Assembly: GCF_009834345.1 (NCBI RefSeq)
Contig: NZ_CP035042.1
Location: 3,224,001 to 3,288,000 of the forward strand
DNA from: Billgrantia tianxiuensis
GTDB lineage: Bacteria; Pseudomonadota; Gammaproteobacteria; Pseudomonadales; Halomonadaceae
Direction of reading: 5' to 3'
Length of the DNA: 64,000 nt
Shown one piece after another: positions 1 through 8,819 of this stretch. Each line of letters begins with the position of its first letter. Positions within the stretch are counted from its first letter, which is position 1. Position numbers and translations under genes: made by a program. The notes below the pieces were generated by a model, which was not told the origin of the DNA, did no database searches, and worked only from the letters and a program-made list of their open reading frames with translations.

Positions 1-319
<319 letters not shown>

Positions 320-486
320 CTAGTGCAGACCGGGACCAGTGCGGAGGCAAACGGTATCATCGCGGCCCCCGTGCAGCAAGCGACATGGCACCGCTGCGGG
401 TGCGAGAAGAGTGCCCGCCACGCGTCGGATATGGTACCTTTTCCTGCTGTGCATAACACTCTAATCCGTGCGAGGACACTCAGCTC

Positions 487-774
487 ATGGCGCTTGAACA
501 CGCAGACGTGCAGCGGGCCGCCCATTTGGCCCGCCTCGGCCTGACCGACGACGAAGCCGCCCGCTACGTGGACGACCTAGGCCGCATTCTCGAGATGGTC
601 GACATGCTCCAGGGTCTCGACACCAAAGGCGTCGCGCCGCTGGCTCACCCGCTGGACGTCACTCAGCGCCTGCGTGCCGACGAAGTCACCGAGAGCGACC
701 AGCGCAGCCGTTTCCAGCGCTGCGCGCCGGCCGTGGAGAACGGGCTCTACCTCGTTCCTCGAGTCGTCGAATGA
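487..774 (+). CDS. gatC: Asp-tRNA(Asn)/Glu-tRNA(Gln) amidotransferase subunit C
   Basis: Small subunit of the GatCAB amidotransferase, which converts mischarged Glu-tRNA(Gln) and/or Asp-tRNA(Asn) to the correct amide forms. GatC wraps around GatA and GatB and stabilises the complex. The 95-residue product has the usual length and the family pattern of an N-terminal helix (VQRAAHLARLGLTDDEAARY), a central LQGLDTKGVAPLAHPL and a C-terminal YLVPRVVE. A GAGGA ribosome site at 472-476 lies ten bases before the ATG. It is the first gene of gatC-gatA-gatB, with 84 bases before gatA. Confidence 0.96.
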   Translation: MALEHADVQRAAHLARLGLTDDEAARYVDDLGRILEMVDMLQGLDTKGVAPLAHPLDVTQRLRADEVTESDQRSRFQRCAPAVENGLYLVPRVVE

Positions 775-858
775 GCCCCGGCCGGCCGCCACAGCGGCCG
801 TCGGTCAACGCAGGATCCGCTTTCTCTCTCACGGCACGCCTTCATGGAGCCATGCCGC

Positions 859-2319
859 ATGCATGACAAGACCCTTGCCGAACTGGCCCGTTCGCTCGAA
901 GCCGGCGAGTTTTCCAGCCGCGAACTGACCCAGCACCTGCTGGGCCGCATCGACCGCCTCGACGGCAAGCTGAACAGCTTCATCACCGTCACCTACGACC
1001 AGGCCCTGGCTGCCGCCGACGCTGCCGACAAGGCACGCGCGGCTGGCGAGGCAGACCTGTTGACCGGCCTGCCCCTGGCGCTGAAGGACATCTTCTGCAC
1101 CCAGGACATCAAGACCACCGCCGGTTCACGAATGCTCGACAACTTCATCTCGCCCTACGACGCCACCGTGGTCGAGAAGCTCAAGGCCGCCGGTACCGTC
1201 AGCCTGGGCAAGACCAACATGGACGAGTTCGCCATGGGCTCCTCCAACGAGAACAGCCACTACGGTGCAGTGAAGAATCCCTGGGATCTCACCGCGGTAC
1301 CCGGCGGCTCCTCGGGCGGCAGCGCGGCGGCAGTGGCTGCCGGCCTGGTCCCGGCCGCCATCGGCACCGACACCGGCGGCTCGATCCGCCAGCCCGCCGC
1401 CTTCTGCGGCATCACCGGACTCAAGCCCACCTATGGGCGGGTGTCGCGCTACGGCATGATCGCCTACGCCTCGAGCCTCGACCAGGCCGGCCCCATGGCC
1501 CGCTCCGCCGAAGACTGCGCGCTGCTGCTGGGGGCCATGGCCGGCCACGACCTGCGCGACTCCACCTGCGTGGCGCGCGGCGTGCCCGACTACACCGAGG
1601 AGCTCGACACGCCCCTCACCGGCCTCAAGATCGGCCTGCCCCGCGAGTACTTCGGCGACGGCCTCGACCCGCAGGTGGAGGCGGCGGTACGCGATGCCAT
1701 CAAGGTGTATGAATCGCTCGGCGCCAGCGTGCGCGAGGTGAGCCTGCCGCACACCCACTACGCGATCCCGGCCTACTACGTCATCGCTCCCGCCGAGGCC
1801 TCGTCGAATCTGTCGCGCTTCGACGGCGTGCGCTTCGGCCACCGCTGCGCCAACCCAGCCGACCTGATCGACCTGTACAAGCGCAGCCGCGCCGAGGGCT
1901 TCGGTGACGAGGTCAAGCGTCGCATCCTGATCGGCACTCACACCCTTTCCGAAGGCTTCTTCGACGCCTACTACAAGAAGGCCCAGCAGGTACGCCGCCT
2001 GATCCGCCAGGACTTCCTCGATGCCTTCGAAGAGGTCGACGTACTGATGGGCCCGGCCTCGCCCACGCCGGCCTTCGACCTCGGCGCCAAGAAGGATCCG
2101 GTCTCGATGTACCTGCAGGACATCTACACCATTGCCATCAACCTGGCGGGCATTCCCGGCATGAGCGTACCGGCCGGTTTCGCCGGCAGCCGCCCCATCG
2201 GGCTGCAGATACTGGGCAGCCACTTCACCGAGGCGCGCCTGCTCAACGTCGCCCATCAGTTCCAGCAGGCCACCGACTGGCACCGTCAACGCCCCGCCTT
2301 CGCCGAGGAGAACGCCTGA
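859..2319 (+). CDS. gatA: Asp-tRNA(Asn)/Glu-tRNA(Gln) amidotransferase subunit A
   Basis: Amidase-signature subunit that hydrolyses glutamine and passes ammonia to GatB for tRNA-dependent amidation. With the start at 859 the protein has 486 residues and begins [13 protein letters not shown], the usual GatA start. An in-frame ATG at 844 would add five residues, but a GGAG motif at 846-849 fits the 859 start better. The Ser-cisSer-Lys triad is visible as Lys76 (LPLALKDIF), Ser151 ([11 protein letters not shown]) and Ser175 ([12 protein letters not shown]). The stop overlaps the gatB start by one base (TGATG), which indicates translational coupling. Confidence 0.97.
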   Translation: MHDKTLAELARSLEAGEFSSRELTQHLLGRIDRLDGKLNSFITVTYDQALAAADAADKARAAGEADLLTGLPLALKDIFCTQDIKTTAGSRMLDNFISPYDATVVEKLKAAGTVSLGKTNMDEFAMGSSNENSHYGAVKNPWDLTAVPGGSSGGSAAAVAAGLVPAAIGTDTGGSIRQPAAFCGITGLKPTYGRVSRYGMIAYASSLDQAGPMARSAEDCALLLGAMAGHDLRDSTCVARGVPDYTEELDTPLTGLKIGLPREYFGDGLDPQVEAAVRDAIKVYESLGASVREVSLPHTHYAIPAYYVIAPAEASSNLSRFDGVRFGHRCANPADLIDLYKRSRAEGFGDEVKRRILIGTHTLSEGFFDAYYKKAQQVRRLIRQDFLDAFEEVDVLMGPASPTPAFDLGAKKDPVSMYLQDIYTIAINLAGIPGMSVPAGFAGSRPIGLQILGSHFTEARLLNVAHQFQQATDWHRQRPAFAEENA

Positions 2320-3773
2320 TGCAATGGGAAACCGTGATCGGGTTGGAGGTCCACGTCCAGCTCGCCACCCGCTCGAAGATCTTCTCCGGCGCCTCCACCG
2401 CCTTCGGCGCCGAGCCCAACACCCAGGCCTGTGCCGTCGACCTGGGCCTGCCCGGGGTACTGCCGGTTCTCAACGAGGCCGCCGTGGCCATGGCGGTCAA
2501 GTTCGGCCTGGCGATTCATGCCGAGATCCCCGAGGTTTCGGTCTTCGATCGCAAGAACTACTTCTACCCCGACCTGCCCAAGGGCTACCAGACCAGCCAG
2601 ATGTACCAGCCCATCGTCGGTGCCGGTGTGGTCGAGATCACCCTGGAGGACGGCACCACCAAACCGATCCGCGTCCACCACGCGCACCTCGAGGAAGACG
2701 CCGGCAAGTCGCTGCACGAAGACTTTCATGGCATGACAGGCGTCGACCTCAACCGCGCCGGCACGCCGCTGCTCGAGATCGTCTCCGAGCCCGACATGCG
2801 CTCGGCGAAAGAGGCCGCCGCCTATCTCAAGGCGATCCACTCCATCGTCACCTATCTCGGCATCTCCGACGGCAACATGGCCGAGGGCTCGATGCGCTGC
2901 GACGTCAACGTCTCGGTGCGCCCCAAGGGACAGGAAACCTTCGGCACCCGTGCCGAGATCAAGAACGTCAACTCCTTCCGCTTCGTCGAGCGTGCCATCG
3001 CCTTCGAGGTAGAGCGCCAGATCGAGCTGCTCGAAGAGGGCGGCAAAGTGGTGCAGGAAACCCGCCTGTTCGATCCCGAGCGCGACGAGACCCGCAGCAT
3101 GCGCACCAAGGAGGAAGCCAACGACTATCGCTACTTCCCCTGTCCCGACCTGCTGCCGGTGGTGCTCGACAAGGCCTATATCGACCACCTGCGCGACAAC
3201 CTGCCGGAACTGCCCGCCGAGAAGCGCACCCGCTTCGAGAACGAGCTGGGACTTTCCGCCTACGACGCCAGCGTGCTCTCCGCCACCCGCGAGATGGCCG
3301 ACTACTTCGACGAGGTGAGGGACGTCTGTGGAGATGCCAAGCAGGCCGCCAACTGGGTCCAGGGCGAACTCTCCGGAGCCCTGAACCGTGAGAACCTGTC
3401 GATCAAGGACAGCCCGGTGTCGGCCCGCCAGCTCGGCGAGCTGATCGTGCGGGTCATCGACGACACCATCAACGGCAAGGCCGCCAAGCAGGTGTTCCAG
3501 GCGCTGTGGAACGGCCAAGGTGCAAGCGCCGACGACATCATCGAGGCCCAGGGGCTCAAGCAGGTCACCGATACCGGCGCCATCGAGACGATGATCGACC
3601 AGGTCATTGCCGACAGCCCGGCTCAGGTGGCCCAGTATCGCGACGCCGAGCCGGACAAGCGTGGCAAGATGATCGGTTACTTTGTCGGTCAGGTGATGAA
3701 GGCTTCGCGCGGCACCGCCAACCCGCAACAGGTCAATCAGCTGCTCAAGCAGAAGCTGGATGCCCTCTGCTGA
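2319..3773 (+). CDS. gatB: Asp-tRNA(Asn)/Glu-tRNA(Gln) amidotransferase subunit B
   Basis: tRNA-binding kinase subunit of GatCAB. It phosphorylates the side chain of the mischarged aminoacyl-tRNA and then amidates it with ammonia tunnelled from GatA. The 484 residues have the family length. They start [15 protein letters not shown] and carry the cradle-domain signature ([38 protein letters not shown]) and the C-terminal YqeY-like tail that contacts the tRNA elbow (about residues 340-484, ending [15 protein letters not shown]). It is translationally coupled to gatA. Presence of GatCAB implies that Gln-tRNA and/or Asn-tRNA is made indirectly in this organism. Confidence 0.97.
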   Translation: MQWETVIGLEVHVQLATRSKIFSGASTAFGAEPNTQACAVDLGLPGVLPVLNEAAVAMAVKFGLAIHAEIPEVSVFDRKNYFYPDLPKGYQTSQMYQPIVGAGVVEITLEDGTTKPIRVHHAHLEEDAGKSLHEDFHGMTGVDLNRAGTPLLEIVSEPDMRSAKEAAAYLKAIHSIVTYLGISDGNMAEGSMRCDVNVSVRPKGQETFGTRAEIKNVNSFRFVERAIAFEVERQIELLEEGGKVVQETRLFDPERDETRSMRTKEEANDYRYFPCPDLLPVVLDKAYIDHLRDNLPELPAEKRTRFENELGLSAYDASVLSATREMADYFDEVRDVCGDAKQAANWVQGELSGALNRENLSIKDSPVSARQLGELIVRVIDDTINGKAAKQVFQALWNGQGASADDIIEAQGLKQVTDTGAIETMIDQVIADSPAQVAQYRDAEPDKRGKMIGYFVGQVMKASRGTANPQQVNQLLKQKLDALC

Positions 3774-3825
3774 GCCTGTCGGAGCGCCGTCGTCGACGGC
3801 GCACGCCGTGGACGAGGAGACCGGC

Positions 3826-4377
3826 ATGTCGGACGATGTAGGCACGCGCCTGCGCGCCCTGCGCACCCTGCGCGGCATTTCCCAGCGCGAGCTGGCCAAG
3901 CGCTGCGGGGTCACCCACTCCAGCCTGTCGCTGATCGAACAGGGCAAGGTCAGCCCCTCGGTCAGCTCGCTGAAGAAGATCCTCGACGCTATCCCCATCA
4001 GCGTCGGGGATTTCTTCACCATGGACATGGAGAGCCGTAACCAGGTCTTCTACTCCGCCGAGGAACTGGCCGATGTGGGCAGCGGCGAAGTCATCTACAA
4101 GCTGGTCGGCGCCAATCGCGCCAGCCGCGCGCTGGCCTTCATGATCGAGACCTACCCCCCCGGCGCCGATACCGGCCGCGAGATGATCGCCCACCAGGGC
4201 GAGGAGGCCGGCGTGGTGCTCGAGGGCGAGATCGAGATCACCATCGGCCCTGAAACCCGCCTGCTCGGCCCCGGTGAGGCCTATTACTTCGATACCAACG
4301 TGCCGCACCGCTTCCGTAACCCCGGCAAGATCCCCTGCCGACTGGTAAGCTGCTGCACCCCGGCACGCACCTTCTAG
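3826..4377 (+). CDS. puuR: PuuR-like transcriptional regulator (XRE helix-turn-helix plus cupin)
   Basis: Predicted repressor of polyamine catabolism, by resemblance to E. coli PuuR. Its 183 residues match the usual length (about 185) and two-domain plan. An N-terminal XRE helix-turn-helix (about residues 5-60; GTRLRALRTLRGISQRELAKR, then SLSLIEQGKVSPSVSSLKKIL) precedes a C-terminal cupin (about 110-178; HQGEEAGVVLEGEIEI, GPGEAYYFDTNVPHRFRN). The ATG at 3826 is preceded by GAGGAG, and the product then starts MSDDVGTRLRALR. An upstream in-frame start at 3760 would add 22 low-complexity residues with no support. The polyamine genes from 8820 onward make it the likely local regulator. The exact ligand is not shown by sequence. 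Confidence 0.82.
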   Translation: MSDDVGTRLRALRTLRGISQRELAKRCGVTHSSLSLIEQGKVSPSVSSLKKILDAIPISVGDFFTMDMESRNQVFYSAEELADVGSGEVIYKLVGANRASRALAFMIETYPPGADTGREMIAHQGEEAGVVLEGEIEITIGPETRLLGPGEAYYFDTNVPHRFRNPGKIPCRLVSCCTPARTF

Positions 4378-4404
4378 CCACGCCGCCTTTCCGAGCCGCC
4401 CTTC

Positions 4405-4556
4405 TGTACAAGTTTCATCACCTGCCCAACGCGGCAGGTTTCTTTTTGCGTGCCCATTGCATAGCGCAACGAACTTCTTTCGACGCGACTATCGTCAGGA
4501 TAGGCTGAAAATATTTGTACATTTTATGTACAAGTTTTATGGTACAACCTGTACAA
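4405..4556. promoter_or_regulatory. Cluster of TGTACAA half-sites upstream of the chemoreceptor
   Basis: Five near-identical copies of TGTACAA or its complement lie at 4405-4411, 4515-4521 (as TTGTACA), 4527-4533, 4541-4547 (GGTACAA) and 4550-4556. The second and third form a perfect inverted repeat of 7-base arms around a 5-base spacer. The last two form a direct repeat. The surrounding 60 bases are AT-rich, unlike the flanking genes. The cluster ends about 50 bases before the chemoreceptor ATG, so an operator or activator site controlling that gene is likely. The protein that binds is not identifiable from sequence. Confidence 0.55.
4421..4447 (+). terminator. Rho-independent terminator after puuR
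   Basis: Stem CCTGCC (4421-4426) pairs with GGCAGG (4433-4438) across a 6-base loop and is followed by TTTCTTTTT (4439-4447). It lies 44 bases after the puuR stop. Confidence 0.75.
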
Positions 4557-4607
4557 CAATGAACGTCTCGAGGTCACGCCTCCACGTACGCAGAAGGAAC
4601 GACAACC

Positions 4608-6302
4608 ATGAAGGCATTCCCGCCCCGCCTCGTCCGGCTCGGCATCCGCAGCCGCCTGCTAGCCGGATTCTCCGCTGTGCTCGCCCTGATCGTCCTGCTC
4701 ACCGCCATCGGCATCGTGCAGGTCAACCGCATCGACCGCAGCCTGACCACCATCAACGAGGTCAATGGCGCCAAGCAGCGCCACGCCATCGACTGGCGCG
4801 GCAGCGTGCACGACCGCGCTATCCTGCTGCGCGACATGACCCTCGTCGAGTCGCCGACGGACCTTGCCACGCTCATGCGCGACTACCGGACGCTGGCCGA
4901 TGACTACCGCCTCGCCGCCGACGGCATGAGCGATGTGACGCGCGATAGCGTCACGCCGCGCGAGCGCGAGCTGTTGGCCGCCATCGAGCAACAAGCCGAT
5001 GTCACGCAGCAATTCGCCAGCCAGGTAATGGAGCGCCGCGACCAGGGCGATCTGGATGGCGCAAGAGAGGCCCTTCTGCGCGGTGCTGGGCCGGCCTTTT
5101 TTGCCTGGCTCGATCGTATCAACGACTTCCTCGATCACCAGGAGGCCGAGAGCGCAGCCGATACCGCCCTGGCGCGCGATACCGCCGCCGGCTTCCAGAA
5201 GTTGATGCTGGCGCTGTGCCTGGTGGCCCTGGTCCTGGGAGGATCCATTGCCTATCTCCTCTCGCGCCAGCTGCTGCGCGAACTGGGCGCCGAACCGCAT
5301 GAGGTACGTGCCTTCGCCGAGGCAATCGGCCGCGGCGAGCTGGCGACAACCGGACGCCTGCGCAAGAACGACGAGCGCAGCATAATGGCCGCCCAGGTAG
5401 CGATGGCGCGCCAGCTGCAAGACATCGTGTCACAGGTGCGAGCCGCCGCCGAAGCGGTGGCCAGCAATAGCGAGCAGATTGCCGAGGGCAATACCGATCT
5501 CGCATCACGAACCCAGCAGCAGGCCAGCGCCCTGACCCAGACCGCCTCGGCCATGGAGGAGCTCAACGGTACCGTGGTGCAGAACACAGAGAACGCCGGC
5601 CAGGCCAGCCGCGAGGCAGAGAACGCATCGAATACGGCCCGCCAGGGAGGCATTGCAATCGAACAGATGGCCTCAACGATGGATGAGCTCGACAAGAGCG
5701 CCGGCGAGATCGCGACAATCATCTCGACCATCGATGACATTGCCTTTCAGACCAATATCCTGGCGCTCAACGCCTCAGTCGAGGCGGCACGTGCCGGTGA
5801 ACACGGCCGTGGCTTCGCTGTGGTCGCCGCCGAGGTGCGCAAACTTGCCCAGAAGAGCGCCGATGCCGCCAGCGAAATCAATGAGCTGGTCACCAGCAAC
5901 GTGGAGCGCGTGAAGAGCGGTAACGCCAGGGCCACGGAAGCACGCCAGGCCACGGAGGAGATCGTCGCAGCCATCGCACGGGTCAACCAGTTGATGCGTG
6001 AGATCAGCCAGGCCAGCGTTGAGCAGAGCGCCGGCGTGCAGGAAGCCGGTACCGCCGTAGCCGAGATGGACCGGGTCACCCAACAGAACGCCACTTTGGT
6101 GGGAGAGAGCGCCACGGCAGCCGACAACCTGCGTCAGCAGGCGCGACAGCTGCTGACGGCCATGTCAGCCTTCCAATTGCCGGCGAACGGCCCCGGCCTG
6201 GAGCGCCACACGAGCCAGTTGGTAAGCATGCCGACCCAGGCGAAGCGCCCCCTCCTGCACCAGCTGGAGCGAACCACCCAACCCGAATGGGCGAGCTTCT
6301 AG
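4608..6302 (+). CDS. Methyl-accepting chemotaxis protein with CheR/CheB tether
   Basis: Transmembrane chemoreceptor of 564 residues. TM1 spans about 17-39, a periplasmic helical sensor about 40-195 (four-helix-bundle type by its heptad-like pattern), and TM2 about 198-218. HAMP and methylation helices follow, then the signalling hairpin with the conserved tip ([20 protein letters not shown], then [14 protein letters not shown]). The last five residues are EWASF, resembling the xWxxF pentapeptide that tethers CheR and CheB in Tar/Tsr-type receptors. An AAGGA site precedes the ATG at 4608. Its place next to the PuuR-like gene suggests, but does not prove, taxis toward a polyamine or amino acid. 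Confidence 0.9.
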   Translation: MKAFPPRLVRLGIRSRLLAGFSAVLALIVLLTAIGIVQVNRIDRSLTTINEVNGAKQRHAIDWRGSVHDRAILLRDMTLVESPTDLATLMRDYRTLADDYRLAADGMSDVTRDSVTPRERELLAAIEQQADVTQQFASQVMERRDQGDLDGAREALLRGAGPAFFAWLDRINDFLDHQEAESAADTALARDTAAGFQKLMLALCLVALVLGGSIAYLLSRQLLRELGAEPHEVRAFAEAIGRGELATTGRLRKNDERSIMAAQVAMARQLQDIVSQVRAAAEAVASNSEQIAEGNTDLASRTQQQASALTQTASAMEELNGTVVQNTENAGQASREAENASNTARQGGIAIEQMASTMDELDKSAGEIATIISTIDDIAFQTNILALNASVEAARAGEHGRGFAVVAAEVRKLAQKSADAASEINELVTSNVERVKSGNARATEARQATEEIVAAIARVNQLMREISQASVEQSAGVQEAGTAVAEMDRVTQQNATLVGESATAADNLRQQARQLLTAMSAFQLPANGPGLERHTSQLVSMPTQAKRPLLHQLERTTQPEWASF

Positions 6303-6309
6303 GCTCGAG

Positions 6310-6331
6310 CCGGTCGCCTGCGGGCGGCCGG
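6310..6331. terminator. Possible hairpin between convergent chemoreceptor and rmuC
   Basis: CCGGTCGCC (6310-6318) can pair with GGCGGCCGG (6323-6331) with one mismatch and a 4-base loop. It sits in the 36-base gap between two convergent genes. There is no T-run, so this is a weak call. Confidence 0.3.
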
Positions 6332-6338
6332 TATCGCC

Positions 6339-7721
6339 TCACGGCGTCTCGTCATTCGTCCTCGTGCCCCTGGCCGACGCCGCCGTTTCGAGCTCAAGCC
6401 CGGCCCGCTCGACCAGCTCGGCGGGCAGCTCCTTCTTCACCGCTACGCCCAGTTCCTGGAACTCGGCAGCCTGCTTGATCAGGTTGCCGCGGCCGTTGAC
6501 CAGCTGCCCCATGGCGCGGTCGTAGCTGTCGCGGGCGCCGTCGAGCTTCGCCTGTACCTCCTGCATGCTCTCGAGGAACAGGCGCAGCTTGTTGTAGAAC
6601 CGCTCGGCGCGGCTGGCGAGTTCGGCGCTGTGGCGGCTCTGGTCCTCGAAGCGCCACAGCTGGCGTACCACGTTGAGGCTGGTCAACAGCGTGGTGGGGG
6701 TCGCCACCAGCACATTGTGCTCGATGGCACGCTGGTAGAGGGTCTCGTCGTGCTTGAGCGCCTCGACGTAGGCAGACTCGACCGGAATGAACATGATCAC
6801 CACGTCGGGCGAGTTGAGGCCCGGCAGGTCGTAGTAGTGCTTGTCGGCCAGCTCGGCGATACGCTCGCCCACCGCCGTGGCATGGGCGGCCAGGGCCTGC
6901 CCTCTCTCCACCTCGTCCTCGGCGTTGACGTAGCGCACATAGGCGGCGAGAGAGGTCTTGGCGTCGATCACCAGGTGGCGCCCCTGGGGCAGGTAGACCA
7001 CCGCGTCGGGCCGCCGGCGACCCTCGGCCGTGGCGAAGCTCACCTCGCGCTGATAATCCTTGCCGGGGCGCAGGCCGGAGCCCTCGAGCACGTTCTCGAG
7101 CATCAGCTCCCCCCAGTTGCCCTGCACCTTCTTCTGCCCCTGCAGAGCCTGGGTGAGGCGCTCGGCCTGGTCGGTGATCTCACGATTGAGCGCCTGCAGA
7201 TGGCGTAGTTCGGCGCGCAGCCCGGCGCGCTGTTCGGTATCGTGGCGGTGGATCGTCTCGACCTTCTCGCGAAAGCCCTTCATCTCGGCCTGGATCGGCT
7301 GCAACAGGCCGCTGATGCGCTGCTGGGAGAGTTCGGAGAAGGCGCGCCCCTTGCGTTCGAGAATCTCGTTGGCCAGGTTCTCGAATTCCTGGCGCAGTTG
7401 GTCGCGGCTATCGCGCAGCAGGGCCAGCTGCGCCTCGAAGTGCTGCTGCTTCTGCTCCAGGGTCGTAGCCAGGCGCGCCTCGCGTACCTGCACCTCGCCC
7501 AGTTCGCGCTGAAGCTGCTCGAGGCGCTGCTCACGCTCGGCCAGCCGCTCGCGCAGCTCGTTCATGGCGGTCTCGTGCCGCGCCGCATCGGCGCGCTGAC
7601 GTCGTGCGGCAAGCCAGCCGGAAAAGCCGAAGGCAAACAGGAACGCCGCCAACGCGACAGCCATCAGGGCAATATCCTGGGGAAGAGAGGCCAGCAGCGT
7701 GGTGAGATCGGTCAAGGGCAT
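6339..7721 (-). CDS. rmuC: DNA recombination protein RmuC
   Basis: RmuC-family protein of 460 residues, linked genetically in E. coli to limiting recombination at inverted repeats. The N-terminus has a membrane anchor (about residues 15-37, ALMAVALAAFLFAFGFSGWL). A long Gln/Glu/Arg-rich coiled coil follows (about 40-190). The RmuC nuclease-like domain spans about 200-440, with NWGELMLENVLEGSGLR, HLVIDAKTSLAAYVRYV, DVVIMFIPVESAYVEAL and LVATPTTLLTSLNVV. An AGGAG motif lies just upstream of the ATG at 7721. It converges with the chemoreceptor gene. Confidence 0.93.
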   Translation of the reverse strand: MPLTDLTTLLASLPQDIALMAVALAAFLFAFGFSGWLAARRQRADAARHETAMNELRERLAEREQRLEQLQRELGEVQVREARLATTLEQKQQHFEAQLALLRDSRDQLRQEFENLANEILERKGRAFSELSQQRISGLLQPIQAEMKGFREKVETIHRHDTEQRAGLRAELRHLQALNREITDQAERLTQALQGQKKVQGNWGELMLENVLEGSGLRPGKDYQREVSFATAEGRRRPDAVVYLPQGRHLVIDAKTSLAAYVRYVNAEDEVERGQALAAHATAVGERIAELADKHYYDLPGLNSPDVVIMFIPVESAYVEALKHDETLYQRAIEHNVLVATPTTLLTSLNVVRQLWRFEDQSRHSAELASRAERFYNKLRLFLESMQEVQAKLDGARDSYDRAMGQLVNGRGNLIKQAAEFQELGVAVKKELPAELVERAGLELETAASARGTRTNDETP

Positions 7722-7909
7722 TCTCCTGCTGCAGCAAAGGGATAGCTCGCAAGTCTCCTCAATACCGCTGAGTTTGTCACGGCCTGCATCGCATCCAACA
7801 TGGCATCGTTCATCGTTTCTTCGTCCGCTCAGCCATCAACGAACGGCATCCAGGCATCAACGCAGGGTCATGCTATCGTGAAAGCCAGGCTCTACTGACG
7901 CACCTACCC

Positions 7910-8728
7910 ATGCTCGATTTCCTTGCCCGCTCCGAAAGCCATGCCTGGCACCAGCAGTTGGCTCGCCTGCTGCGCACGGCGGCGACCCCCGACTTCCCCG
8001 CCAGGCTCGATCAATCCCTGCGCGAGCTGGTGGGTCACGAAACCGTGCTGATCAACGCCTATCGTGGTCGTCGGCAACCGCTGCTGATCCACGACGACTA
8101 CCCGCCACATCGCCACGAGCAGGGCGTCGAGCGCTACCTGAGCCAGGCCTATCTGCTCGATCCCTTCTTCGCAGCAGTGAGCAATGGCCTGGATCAGGGT
8201 GCCCATCGCCTGCGCGAGCTGGCCCCGGATCGCTTCGAAGCCAGTGAGTACTACGCTCATTACTATCGTGCCTTGGGCCTGGTCGATGAAGTCGGCATTT
8301 TCTGCCGGGTCGAAGCGGAGGTGGTGATCGCCGTGTCGCTCGGCTTCGGGACGAAGTCGCCGCCCTTGACCCGCCGTGCGCTGCAGGCGTTGCGCTACGT
8401 GTCACCCATTGCCGAGGCCCTGCTGACCGAGTACTGGAAATGGCAGGGAAGTCAGTTCCAGCAGCGTCTCGCGGAGCAGGAACCGGTGGAAGCCGCACTC
8501 GCCAGCTTCGGCGCCGCGGTACTGACGGCAAGGGAGCAGGAGATCGTGCGTCTGCTGCTGGCCGGCCACTCGACGAAATCGGCGGCCCGGGAACTCGACA
8601 TCAGCGACGGTACGGTCAAGGTACACCGCAAGCACATCTACCAACGTCTCGAGGTCTCCAGCCAATCGCAACTGTTCCGGCTGTTCCTCGATCATGTGGC
8701 GCTGGTATCACGCCAGCAGGCGGTATGA
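7910..8728 (+). CDS. LuxR-type helix-turn-helix transcriptional regulator
   Basis: A 272-residue regulator. The C-terminal LuxR/FixJ-type helix-turn-helix (about residues 205-262) shows LTAREQEIVRLLLAGHSTK, AARELDISDGTVKVHRKHIY and RLEVSSQSQLFRLFL. The N-terminal 200 residues match no sensor domain I recognise with confidence and have no receiver phosphorylation motif, so this is a one-component regulator of unknown ligand. It lies directly before the leftward puuC/carbamoylase genes and converges with them. It may regulate the neighbouring catabolic genes, for example through the repeated sites at 11586-11632, but that link is inference. Confidence 0.82.
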   Translation: MLDFLARSESHAWHQQLARLLRTAATPDFPARLDQSLRELVGHETVLINAYRGRRQPLLIHDDYPPHRHEQGVERYLSQAYLLDPFFAAVSNGLDQGAHRLRELAPDRFEASEYYAHYYRALGLVDEVGIFCRVEAEVVIAVSLGFGTKSPPLTRRALQALRYVSPIAEALLTEYWKWQGSQFQQRLAEQEPVEAALASFGAAVLTAREQEIVRLLLAGHSTKSAARELDISDGTVKVHRKHIYQRLEVSSQSQLFRLFLDHVALVSRQQAV

Positions 8729-8735
8729 GACGCGT

Positions 8736-8768
8736 AAAAAGCCGGCACCCCAGACATGGAGAACCGGC
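8736..8768 (-). terminator. Rho-independent terminator of the carbamoylase-puuC1 operon
   Basis: Read on the minus strand, GCCGG and CTCCA pair with TGGGG and CCGGC around a TGTC loop with a small internal bulge (8741-8768). TTTTT follows (plus-strand 8736-8740). It lies about 50 bases after the puuC1 stop. Confidence 0.6.
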
Positions 8769-8819
8769 AAGTCGAGGATTTCCTAACAGGCGATGTCGGT
8801 AGCCTGTCGTGGTGAGCCC

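Noticed and set aside
1126..2289. Minus-strand open frame opposite gatA
   Set aside because: Low-complexity Gly/Ala/Val/Arg-rich translation with no motifs, inside a confirmed gatA.
3760..3825. Upstream start for the PuuR-like protein
   Set aside because: The added 22 residues have no family support, and the GAGGAG ribosome site favours the ATG at 3826.
2286..4028. Long open frame on the minus strand (about 580 codons) opposite gatB
   Set aside because: Antisense to an intact, well-conserved gatB. High GC and third-position bias create long shadow frames; no family motifs or ribosome site.
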